NCBI GenBank assembly: GCA_945613785.1
Contig: CALZAJ010000090.1
Coordinates: forward strand, 1-6,733
Origin: an uncultured Verrucomicrobiota bacterium
Lineage (GTDB): Bacteria; Verrucomicrobiota; Kiritimatiellia; RFP12; UBA1067
Direction: 5' to 3'
DNA: 6,733 bases
Position 1 is the stretch's first letter. Each line of letters begins with the position of its first letter. Below, in pieces: positions 1 through 6,646 of this stretch. Below the pieces are notes generated by a model, which had not been told where the DNA came from, did no database searches, and saw nothing but the letters and a program-made list of their open reading frames with translations. A program made the translations under genes and the position numbers.

Positions 1-89
1 ATGACAAGGTCGGCGGCATGGACGGCGGCACGGCCCGTCGTGGCGACAAAACCGACGGCACCCGCCAGCAGAATCGAATTCAAACGCAT
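1..89 (-). CDS. N-terminus of an exported protein (partial, runs off left edge)
   Basis: Only the first 29 codons are in the window, beginning with ATG at 89. The peptide begins MRLNSILLAGAVGFVATT and continues to A-V-H-A-A-D-L-V. This is a good Sec signal peptide: one Arg at position 2, a hydrophobic core at about residues 5-16, and a signal peptidase I site V-H-A after residue 25. The mature function cannot be judged. The start follows the stop of the preceding minus-strand reading frame (TAG at 94..92) by 2 nt. A purine-rich AAGGGA lies 10 nt upstream (105..100), a somewhat long but usable Shine-Dalgarno spacing. This tight spacing suggests it is the distal gene of a minus-strand operon that begins with the beta-helix gene. 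The signal peptide is seen directly; the operon is inferred. Confidence 0.72.
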   Translation of the reverse strand, partial: MRLNSILLAGAVGFVATTGRAAVHAADLV

Positions 90-91
90 GT

Positions 92-315
92 CTAGTCAGT
101 CCCTTTTCTTTTCAGCCTTAAAACCAGTGTCTTGTAAACCGGCACGTCGGCGCGTACGGTCAGCTCCCGACCCTTCCAGCCGCAGTCGGCGGACTTCCAC
201 GTCGCGCCATCGAGGATCTCGACCGCACCGCCCACAAAGACTCGTCCGTTGCCATGTGCGACAAGGCTGTGCTCGACATCAGGACAGACAAAAACAGGAC
301 AACAAACCGCCTCAA
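92..315 (-). pseudogene. Frameshifted remnant of a small or truncated exported protein
   Basis: A TTG start at 315 is preceded by AGAGG with 5-nt spacing. This closely matches the GGAGGTCAGC-ATG arrangement of the beta-helix gene upstream. Read from there, the peptide is MRRFVVLFLSVLMSSTALSH, a convincing signal peptide, but the frame then becomes low-quality Arg/Ser-rich sequence and stops at 160..162. In the next frame the same DNA encodes a protein-like stretch, including FVGGAVEILDGATWKSADC and ELTVRADVPVYKTLVLRLKR, ending at TAG 94..92, 2 nt before the next gene. Joining the two needs a -1 (or +2) shift, probably between about 260 and 235. The tail resembles the last strands of a beta-sandwich domain at the end of secreted enzymes, but I do not recognise the family. 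An internal deletion with an out-of-frame junction fits best. A single sequencing error or an independent short ORF (possible GTG start near 232) are alternatives. Confidence 0.5.
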
Positions 316-324
316 GACGACCTC

Positions 325-3300
325 TTACCTCACCATCAGCATAAGGCCGCCAAACTGGTACTCGTAGCAACCCATGTCAACTATGCGGCGCTTGATGCGC
401 GGCTCGTTTTTGAAATCAACCGCACCAGTCATCCAGGATGAATTGACGCCAACATTCCGACAAGGCGAATCCCACGTCAGCGAATAATCGTCCTTTGCCG
501 CATCCTTGAAGCCCGGATCATCCGAGATGACACCACGACTCGGGTCGGCTTCTGCGCCCTTGACGCAGACATGATCAAGCGTAACCGTGCCGTAGATTTC
601 CCCAAGATAACCGTCCCAGAGAATGCTGTTGCGAACGGTCACCGCTCCACCATTCCTGTAAATGGAATAGTTGCGATTGCCGAAGAAAGTGCAGCCGTCG
701 GCAATGAACGTACCTGCCGGACTGTTTCCTCCCTCAAGCATAACGCCACCGTCTTCCGTAATCTTGTCGTTCGTCCGGCAATTTCTCACAATCAGGGAAT
801 TACGAAATTCCACGGTCGCATTGTCCGAACCGCTGTAGAAATAAAGACCGCCGCCCTTATTGTCGGAAAGTTCGCATCTGTCCATCAGGAGCGACGACGG
901 ACGCCCCGCCACGCATATGCCGGCTCCGCGGTCCCCAGTGGCATTGCCCGACGTATTGCCGACGATCCGGCTGTCGGTCAGCGTCAGGAACGTGTTACGC
1001 ACGGCAAGTCCGCCTCCCGGTCTGGACTCAATCCAGTTGTTGGTGATGACGCAGGACTTGACGGATGCCACGGACGTCGCCATGAAGTCAAGGCCAGCAG
1101 CACCCGTACGCTGCCACGGTTGCACATTCGTCGCAGGGCTGACCTTGGCACCACGAATTGTGATCCCCTCAATGGCAATGCGCGATGAACAGACGACCCG
1201 CATAGCGCTCGCCGAGGCCCCCGTTGCATCAATGACGGTCTTCGCCGCGCCCTCTCCCACGAGCTTGACGCCACCAGCCTCAATGAGCTGCAAAGGAAAC
1301 ACCTCCCCTGCCTTCAAATCATACACGCCCGCGCCGACATGAACCGTAAGACAGTCGTTCACACCTGAAAGCGCCTTTGTAATCGTCCGATAGGGCGCAG
1401 CTTCGGTTCCCGCATTTGTGTCATCACCAGCACCAGAAGCGGCCACCCAGACCTCACGCGGCGCGACCGCCGTCTCTATCGGATAGGTGTAGCCCAACCC
1501 CTTCGCCGGACTGTCGGCGAGAAGATGATAGCCGTCGACGAAACCAGGGTCATCGCCCATCCAGCAATTGCGCACGCCCGTCGACACATCATTGTAAAAC
1601 GGCTTGTAGTTACCGGCTATGATGGAATCGCGAATCTCGACAGCCCCCGTCTGAAGTGCCGCGCAGGCATTGTCGGCAATCGTCGAGTTATAGACCTTCA
1701 GTCCCGAACATTCATCAATCGCCGACTGTCGGCCGAAATGTCCGTAGACAAGGCAATTGCGAAGAACGCCCGTACAGTTCTTCATATAAATGGCCGTGCC
1801 ATAGGCTTCAAAGTAAGCATATTGTTTGTTTGGATCTTCGTAGGTATTCCGCGCAATCACACAGTCCGTCATCTCGGCCGAAGCCGAATCCTGCAGATAG
1901 ATTCCGCAGCCGAGCGGACGGCAGTTCGCCATATACCCGACATAAGCGCTGTTGCGGACGATCTGGCAGTTCAACAGCTTGGCGGACGAGGAAAGCAGGG
2001 CGATTCCACCTCCACCCACCGAATTGTTGCTTCCATATCTGGCCACATTGTTGGACACGATGCAATTTGAGAGTTCAATTGCGCTTGAATTCTCAATACG
2101 CAGTCCGCCGCCATGAGCCAACGCGCCGCTTGTCCCAGTCATCCGACCGTTGCAGAAGCAGATGTTCCTGAGCTTGAGGCCCGAGCTGGCGAGCACATAC
2201 ATGACACGACTGTTCGCACCGTCCGCGTCGAACGTAACCATCCCATTATCAGGCCCCGCAATTGTATAGCTCGACGCGCCATTGATTGTAATCGGGAACG
2301 TCTCTCCGCTCTCAACGGAACACGTTCCCCTGAGAATCCGCACGGTCGCGGTGTCCACGCCCATTGAAATCGCCTTCGTGAGGGTCTTAAAGGCGTCCTG
2401 ATCGGATTCTCCTCCATTGCCGTCATCGCCCTCCACCGGATCGACATAATAAGTCGCCGTCGCCTCCAGCTGCGCTGCAGGATGGTGATACCCAAGGTCC
2501 GCAAAACCCGTGTCGGGACCCCGGCCGATCGCTGCATACTTCCCAGCGAAGGCCAGGTCTCCGGCCTTCATGATGCTTGACGCATTAATGGCGGTACTCG
2601 CCGAATCAAGGTAGTAATTGCGCACAAGTTTCGCATCGTCCCTGATCGTCCCCGTGCCATCCTCCGCCATGACATCGCGGAGCACGGGTTTCTGCTGCTT
2701 ACCGGAAACGGCCGCCGCCGTATGACCGTAAAAGACGGAAGCCGAGACCTCGCCGCTCCATGCAACATTGTTCCCATTTTCCGCATAAAGGCCGCGAGCC
2801 CCATTGTAGGCAAAGGTACAAAACGCAACCTGAAGTCTGCCGCCGCCGCCCCATTGCCGAATCTTACCAGTATGAAGCGCATCTGCGCTCGAAGCATTAG
2901 CCTTCAAGAGCTGATTCTTGTAGAAAAGACAGTTCGTAACTGCGCAGGAAGTCCCCGTATCTCCCGTACACAGCCCTGCACCACAGCTCAAATAGTGGGA
3001 GTTGACGACCGTGTTCTCGTAGATCTGCGAGTCGGTGATGATGGCTTGGGCTCCCTGTTCGACGCAAATCCCAACACCATAGATTGTGTTGTAGGACATT
3101 ACTTTAGCATCCTTATCCGCACTGTTGCCGTGTATCCGGCATTTGGTGACAACCGCCGTCCCGTATGAGATGTTGACGGCTACGCCATAGACCACAGTGT
3201 CGCCCGACACCATCTTGGCATTCGAATAGAACTTGTGCCCGTGGATCTCGCAGTTGCTGATCAGCGTATTGAGCGAATTCGTAGCATAGACACCGAGTCC

Positions 3301-3750
3301 CGTGGCCGCACGACCGGAATCCCCGTCCATGTAAGCTCCAGTGATCTCGAAGCCGTCGACGGTCGCATTGTCTTTCTCGGCGATAAGAAGAAGTCGCCCC
3401 TTGTACCCGTCCGCCGGACAAATTGTGGACGCAGTTCTCTCGATGTCGCGGGAGCCGGGAAGCCCGCCTTCCGCATCTCCCGCATATCCACCCCTAAGCG
3501 CCAGGTTCGCCTTCGGCCAATCCAGTTGCTCGGAGACTGCGTATTTGCCGGTCTTCACGTAGATCGCATCTACCGAATCGTCGGTTGCGGCTGCGGCAAA
3601 TGCTGCCTGGATTGTCGGCGCAGCCGTCGCCCAATCGGACATCGTCGTGCCGTCACCTGACGGCGCAACATAAAGAGCCCTGGCAGACAGGGATTCGCAG
3701 GCAAACAGAAATGCCGCTACCGACAGGACAACCTTGGTCGTTACCTTCAT
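325..3750 (-). CDS. Large exported right-handed beta-helix protein with three tandem modules
   Basis: The 1141-residue product has a Sec signal: MKVTTKVVLSVAAFLF, then a site A-R-A after residue 25. A Cys at 18 (L-F-A-C) leaves a weak lipoprotein alternative. I chose the ATG at 3750 because GGAGG (3760..3756) lies 5 nt upstream; the in-frame ATG at 3762 overlaps that Shine-Dalgarno. The mature protein is made of short N/C/G-rich coils (SNCEIHGHK, LSNCIVSNNVA, LLNCQIVRNSA, TDCVIARN), typical of parallel beta-helix (pectate-lyase-like) folds with Asn/Cys ladders. Three modules each open with a DUF1565-like 'YV.PSGDG' strand: residues about 27-430, 434-765 and 766-1141. Each closes with an anchor-like segment, the last being DDPGF...RIVDMGCYEYQ, as in choice-of-anchor Q type proteins. 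No catalytic residues can be assigned, so surface adhesion or polysaccharide binding is inferred. It is transcribed away from the two-component genes. GC and third-position GC are visibly lower than in those genes. Confidence 0.9.
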   Translation of the reverse strand: MKVTTKVVLSVAAFLFACESLSARALYVAPSGDGTTMSDWATAAPTIQAAFAAAATDDSVDAIYVKTGKYAVSEQLDWPKANLALRGGYAGDAEGGLPGSRDIERTASTICPADGYKGRLLLIAEKDNATVDGFEITGAYMDGDSGRAATGLGVYATNSLNTLISNCEIHGHKFYSNAKMVSGDTVVYGVAVNISYGTAVVTKCRIHGNSADKDAKVMSYNTIYGVGICVEQGAQAIITDSQIYENTVVNSHYLSCGAGLCTGDTGTSCAVTNCLFYKNQLLKANASSADALHTGKIRQWGGGGRLQVAFCTFAYNGARGLYAENGNNVAWSGEVSASVFYGHTAAAVSGKQQKPVLRDVMAEDGTGTIRDDAKLVRNYYLDSASTAINASSIMKAGDLAFAGKYAAIGRGPDTGFADLGYHHPAAQLEATATYYVDPVEGDDGNGGESDQDAFKTLTKAISMGVDTATVRILRGTCSVESGETFPITINGASSYTIAGPDNGMVTFDADGANSRVMYVLASSGLKLRNICFCNGRMTGTSGALAHGGGLRIENSSAIELSNCIVSNNVARYGSNNSVGGGGIALLSSSAKLLNCQIVRNSAYVGYMANCRPLGCGIYLQDSASAEMTDCVIARNTYEDPNKQYAYFEAYGTAIYMKNCTGVLRNCLVYGHFGRQSAIDECSGLKVYNSTIADNACAALQTGAVEIRDSIIAGNYKPFYNDVSTGVRNCWMGDDPGFVDGYHLLADSPAKGLGYTYPIETAVAPREVWVAASGAGDDTNAGTEAAPYRTITKALSGVNDCLTVHVGAGVYDLKAGEVFPLQLIEAGGVKLVGEGAAKTVIDATGASASAMRVVCSSRIAIEGITIRGAKVSPATNVQPWQRTGAAGLDFMATSVASVKSCVITNNWIESRPGGGLAVRNTFLTLTDSRIVGNTSGNATGDRGAGICVAGRPSSLLMDRCELSDNKGGGLYFYSGSDNATVEFRNSLIVRNCRTNDKITEDGGVMLEGGNSPAGTFIADGCTFFGNRNYSIYRNGGAVTVRNSILWDGYLGEIYGTVTLDHVCVKGAEADPSRGVISDDPGFKDAAKDDYSLTWDSPCRNVGVNSSWMTGAVDFKNEPRIKRRIVDMGCYEYQFGGLMLMVR

Positions 3751-3755
3751 GCTGA

Positions 3756-3760
3756 CCTCC
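3756..3760 (-). promoter_or_regulatory. Ribosome binding site that decides the beta-helix start
   Basis: GGAGG on the minus strand, 5 nt (TCAGC) before the ATG at 3750. The upstream in-frame ATG at 3762..3760 reads ATGGAGG and so cannot use this site. The true start is therefore taken as 3750. Confidence 0.8.
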
Positions 3761-3794
3761 ATCTTAACTCGGATTCTCTATCTTAACTCGGATT
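3757..3794 (-). repeat. 19-bp tandem repeat forming the leader of the beta-helix gene
   Basis: On the minus strand, unit 1 (3794..3776) is AATCCGAGTTAAGATAGAG and unit 2 (3775..3757) is AATCCGAGTTAAGATGGAG. They are identical at 18 of 19 positions and directly adjacent. Unit 2 ends inside the Shine-Dalgarno; unit 1 has AGAG at the same place, so the duplication includes a second, weaker Shine-Dalgarno-like element. With the extended -10 at 3809..3801, the predicted transcription start (about 3794) falls on the first base of unit 1. The leader would then be two repeats plus 6 nt. It could be a regulatory target (protein or small RNA) or a slippage duplication; the sequence does not say which. 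Confidence 0.85.
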
Positions 3795-3800
3795 ATCGTA

Positions 3801-3809
3801 ATTATATCA
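3801..3809 (-). promoter_or_regulatory. Extended -10 promoter for the beta-helix operon
   Basis: The minus strand reads TGATATAAT: a perfect TATAAT (3806..3801) with the TGn extension (3809..3807). No convincing -35 hexamer lies 15-18 bp upstream (that stretch contains GTATGT). The promoter therefore relies on the extended -10 and perhaps an activator. The predicted start is about 3794, giving a leader of about 44 nt. Confidence 0.6.
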
Positions 3810-3828
3810 AAAAGATTGCCGAGACATA

Positions 3829-3848
3829 CCCCCCTAGAATTACGGGGG
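3829..3848. promoter_or_regulatory. C-tract/G-tract dyad, candidate shared operator
   Basis: Six C (3829..3834), a 9-nt spacer TAGAATTAC and five G (3844..3848) form an interrupted inverted repeat, best aligned as CCCCnnnAATTnnnGGGG. The centre (about 3839) is 35-36 bp from the middle of the minus -10 and 34-35 bp from the middle of the plus -10. That is roughly -44/-45 relative to both predicted starts, a common position for an activator next to RNA polymerase. The adjacent LuxR/NarL-type response regulator is the obvious candidate ligand, because its family binds short inverted repeats. A G-tract-binding CsoR-type repressor is an alternative, though the spacer is longer than expected and no such gene is here. 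A mere hairpin is also possible. Confidence 0.45.
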
Positions 3849-3867
3849 CAACCTTCGTAATGCAAAA

Positions 3868-3876
3868 TGATACAAT
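3868..3876 (+). promoter_or_regulatory. Extended -10 promoter for the two-component operon
   Basis: TGATACAAT: TACAAT (3871..3876) with one mismatch to TATAAT and a TGn extension (3868..3870). No -35 match is seen at 16-18 bp; that place is occupied by sequence next to the G-tract arm of the dyad. The predicted start is about 3883, only about 5 nt before the ATG at 3888, so the mRNA would be nearly leaderless. The upstream in-frame ATG at 3867 overlaps this element, which argues against its use if the promoter is real. Confidence 0.45.
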
Positions 3877-3887
3877 ACAGGCAAGTT

Positions 3888-6017
3888 ATGCGTCTTCGAA
3901 CCGCGATCAACGTCCTGTCGGCCGTCATTCTTGCCGTCCCTGCCCTTGCAGCGGAACGGAAACCGCTCGCCTCCGCGGCGGAACTGAACGAGGCCCTGTG
4001 GACGAATGCCACCGAGGCCGTTCGACGTCCCTTCGCGCTCCGCGGCACCCTGACCGCACGGCTTTTCTCCAGCGAGTTCGTCTTCGAGGACGCGACGGGA
4101 CGATTCCTCCTGCACCTCGATCCCGGACAGAACCCGCGTGTCGGCGACATCATCGAGATTACCGGCCATGTCTCCGACCGACCGGACTTCCGGACGGAAG
4201 CCTGGTCGAAGACACTGGCCGTCGTCGGGCACACGAACGCGACGGTGTTCGCCGAACGCCCCCTCGCCTCCTTGCGCGGACGCGACTGCCAGGCGCTCCC
4301 CGTCACCACGTCCGGCTTTGTGGAGGAGGCCTTCCGCGACGAGGTCGACCCGGGCTGGTTCATCCTGATCCTCCGGGACGGCACCGCGTCCATTCCCGTT
4401 TCCGTGCATGACGACGGCTCCTGCGATGATCTCGCTACGCGCCTCTTCAGCCGGCGCATCCGACTTTCAGGCGTCTGCCTCTACAACATCAAGGGCGAGC
4501 GCCGCTATACAGGACTGCGCATCCTCGTCTGCAATCCGAAGGACATCCTGGTCGAACCGGACGGCGAAGACCACGGAATCGCCGCACCGCCCGTCGACTT
4601 CACGCCACAGGCCCCGGCGGACGTCGTCGCCCAGGGCCGCCGGTCCGTCCGCGGCACCGTTCTCACCGCCTGGCGCGGCACCCGCGTGCTGCTGAAAACC
4701 GACGACAACACACTCCTGCGCGCCGACCTCGTCCGCGGCGAAAAGCTCCCGTCCGTCGGCGCATCCGTCGAGGCGACCGGCAACGCCGAGACCGACCTGC
4801 TGCGCATCAACCTCTCACAGGCGCGGTTGCGGCTCCTACCCCGTCCGTCCGGCGACGCCCAACCGACGTCCGCCGGCACACGGACGCCTCCCGCGCTTTC
4901 GCCCGCCGATCTCTTCCTGCAGAAGCCGGACGGCTCTCGGTCTCTGAACGGACAGGCCTACGGACGCATCGTCCGCGTCTGCGGCCAGGTGGCCTCGCAT
5001 CCCCAGCCCGGCGTCGCCGGCGCGACGCTCGACATCCGCTGCGGCGACACGCTCCTGCCGGTCGACGTCGGAAACTGTCCGGACATGCTCGCAGACGCGC
5101 CCCTCGGCGCGACCGTGGAGCTATCCGGCGTCTGCGTCTTCGAGACCGAGAACTGGCGTCCCGGAAACCCCTTTCCCCGCATCACGGGATTCGTCCTCGT
5201 CCTGAACGACGCCCGGGACTTCCGCCTCGCGCAACATCCCTCGTGGTGGACGGTCCGACGGCTCGTCTCCGTCCTCGGTCTCCTGCTCGCAGTCCTCGCC
5301 GTCGCAGGCGTCTGGGTCGTCCTCCTGCGACGAACCCTCGCACAGCGCGGACGCGAACTCGAGGCCGAAGTGATCGCCCGCGTCGGCAGTGACTTCAAGG
5401 CCCACGAGCGCACGCGTCTCGCCGTCGAGCTTCACGACGCCATCTCGCAGAACCTCACGGGCGTCGCGCTGGAACTCCAGACCGCCGGACGCCGGGCGCA
5501 GGAGCCCGCTGCGATGCGCGAGCACCTCGTCCGGGCCGAGCGGTCTCTCGCCGCCTGTCGCGAAGAGCTCAAGAACTGCATCTGGGACCTCCGCAACTCC
5601 GCACTGGACGAAGCCGACCTCAACGAGGCCGTCCGGCGGACGCTTGAGCCGCACCTTGGAGATGCGACGCTCGTCACGCGCCTCGCCGTGCCGCGCGAAC
5701 GGCTGACGGAGCACACAACCCACGCGCTTCTGCGCATCCTGCGGGAGCTGACGACGAACGCCGTCCGCCACGGCAAGGCCCGTACGGTCCGCGTCGCCGG
5801 ATGCGTCGAAAACGGCAGGCTCCTCATCTCGGTGCGGGACGACGGCTGCGGATTCGACCCGTCGACGGCACCCGGCTTCGAAAGCGGACACTTCGGACTC
5901 GAGGGCATCCGCGAGCGCGTCGAAACCTTTGAGGGCGAACTCACCGTCGAAAGCGCACCGGGCGCGGGCACGCGCGCCACCGTCACCCTGAACATGCCGA
6001 ACGAGGAACCCGCATGA
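3888..6017 (+). CDS. Membrane sensor histidine kinase with OB-fold-like repeats in the exported region
   Basis: The 709-residue product (716 if the ATG at 3867 were used) has a signal peptide MRLRTAINVLSAVILAVPALA with an A-L-A site after residue 21. About 430 exported residues follow, containing four OB-fold-like units that each begin like 'VRGTV' and end like 'VGD.IEITG': roughly 48-112, 139-212, 252-312 and 359-430. One membrane helix spans about 459-480. The kinase core is of the HisKA_3/NarX-like class: H-box LAVELHDAISQN with phospho-acceptor His516, N-box ELTTNAVRHG (Asn624), G1 DDGCGFD (Asp652 region), G2 GHFGLEGIRER (667-677) and a final GAGTRATVTL. All key residues are present, so it should autophosphorylate and pass phosphate to the overlapping response regulator. 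Similar kinases with such exported repeats are familiar from Verrucomicrobia (from memory, no search). The ligand is unknown. Codon usage is strongly GC-ending. Confidence 0.93.
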   Translation: MRLRTAINVLSAVILAVPALAAERKPLASAAELNEALWTNATEAVRRPFALRGTLTARLFSSEFVFEDATGRFLLHLDPGQNPRVGDIIEITGHVSDRPDFRTEAWSKTLAVVGHTNATVFAERPLASLRGRDCQALPVTTSGFVEEAFRDEVDPGWFILILRDGTASIPVSVHDDGSCDDLATRLFSRRIRLSGVCLYNIKGERRYTGLRILVCNPKDILVEPDGEDHGIAAPPVDFTPQAPADVVAQGRRSVRGTVLTAWRGTRVLLKTDDNTLLRADLVRGEKLPSVGASVEATGNAETDLLRINLSQARLRLLPRPSGDAQPTSAGTRTPPALSPADLFLQKPDGSRSLNGQAYGRIVRVCGQVASHPQPGVAGATLDIRCGDTLLPVDVGNCPDMLADAPLGATVELSGVCVFETENWRPGNPFPRITGFVLVLNDARDFRLAQHPSWWTVRRLVSVLGLLLAVLAVAGVWVVLLRRTLAQRGRELEAEVIARVGSDFKAHERTRLAVELHDAISQNLTGVALELQTAGRRAQEPAAMREHLVRAERSLAACREELKNCIWDLRNSALDEADLNEAVRRTLEPHLGDATLVTRLAVPRERLTEHTTHALLRILRELTTNAVRHGKARTVRVAGCVENGRLLISVRDDGCGFDPSTAPGFESGHFGLEGIRERVETFEGELTVESAPGAGTRATVTLNMPNEEPA
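6003..6007 (+). promoter_or_regulatory. Ribosome binding site of the response regulator, inside the kinase gene
   Basis: GAGGA lies 6 nt before the ATG at 6014, within the last codons of the kinase gene. Together with the ATGA stop/start overlap it indicates translational coupling, and it fixes the regulator start. Confidence 0.7.
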
Positions 6018-6634
6018 AGAAGATCACGATCCTGATTGCCGACGACCACGCCGTCGTGCGCACGGGCCTTGCGGCCCTTCTCGCGACCGAGTCGGACTTC
6101 GACGTCGTCGGACAGGCCCGGAACGGCGAGGAGGCCGTGCGCGAGGCCAAGCGCCTTAAGCCGGACGTCGTCCTCATGGACCTCGTCATGCCGAAAACGA
6201 GCGGTGCGGCGGCCACGGAGACGCTGGCGACGGAACTTCCCGAGACGCGCGTCGTCATCCTGACCTCCTTCGGTGCGACCGAAGGCATCGAGCGTGCGCT
6301 CCGCGCCGGCGCAACCGGAGCCCTGATGAAGACGGACAGCGACACGACGCTCGTGAAGACGATTCGCCGCGTCGCCGCCGGCGAACGCGTCGTCTCCGGC
6401 GAAATCCAGAAGCTGATCAAAAGCGACCCGCCCCTGCCCGCACTGACGCCACGCCAGCGCGAGGTCCTCGAATCGCTCACGCGCGGACTCACCAACAAGG
6501 ACATCGCCCTCGAACTTGGCATCCGCCAAGACGGCGTCGAACGGCACGTCAACGACATCCTAACGAAGATCGGCGCCGCCAACCGCACCGAAGCCGTCGC
6601 CATTGCCCTCCGCAAGCAGCTGCTGAAAATCTGA
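6014..6634 (+). CDS. NarL/FixJ-family response regulator
   Basis: The 206-residue protein is the usual family length. The receiver domain (about 4-120) has the acidic pair Asp10/Asp11 (IADDHAVVR), phospho-acceptor Asp56 in VVLMDLVMP, Thr84 in VVILTSF and Lys106 in GALMKT, so all switch residues are intact. The C-terminal LuxR-type helix-turn-helix (about 144-204) reads LTPRQREVLESLTRGLTNKDIA and continues ELGIRQDGVERHVNDILTK. The recognition helix contains Asp173-Gly174-Val175-Glu176-Arg177-His178, where the family more often has G-T-V-K-x-H. It is a DNA-binding transcription factor, phosphorylated by the kinase whose gene it overlaps by 4 nt (ATGA at 6014..6017). Its likely targets, by inference, are the divergent promoters at 3801..3876. 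The gene ends 12 nt before a convergent minus-strand gene. Confidence 0.95.
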   Translation: MKKITILIADDHAVVRTGLAALLATESDFDVVGQARNGEEAVREAKRLKPDVVLMDLVMPKTSGAAATETLATELPETRVVILTSFGATEGIERALRAGATGALMKTDSDTTLVKTIRRVAAGERVVSGEIQKLIKSDPPLPALTPRQREVLESLTRGLTNKDIALELGIRQDGVERHVNDILTKIGAANRTEAVAIALRKQLLKI

Positions 6635-6646
6635 CGGCCTGCCGTT

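Noticed and set aside
285..297. T-run in the signal peptide of the broken gene as a programmed -1 frameshift site
   Set aside because: In the signal-peptide frame the codons are CTG TTT TTG, not an X-XXY-YYZ heptamer, and a shift there would cut the signal peptide short.
1..441. Plus-strand open frame of 146 codons at the left edge
   Set aside because: It is antisense to two signal peptides and the beta-helix tail, and its product is Arg/Ser/Pro/His-rich, as expected of a shadow.
1525..2070. Plus-strand open frames within the beta-helix gene (also 571..1188, 2722..3168 and 3235..3660)
   Set aside because: They lie antisense to a gene with continuous beta-helix repeats, and their products show no domain or repeat logic of their own.
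3811..3840. TTGCCG (3816..3821) and TAGAAT (3835..3840) as a plus-strand sigma70 promoter
   Set aside because: The spacer is only 13 bp and TAGAAT lies inside the dyad. The extended -10 at 3868..3876 is better.
5432..6547. Long open frame on the minus strand opposite the kinase and regulator (371 codons), with others at 5121..5891 and 3840..4409
   Set aside because: These are opposite-strand shadows of GC-rich genes whose motifs are certain. They lack ribosome binding sites and are rich in Arg/Ser.
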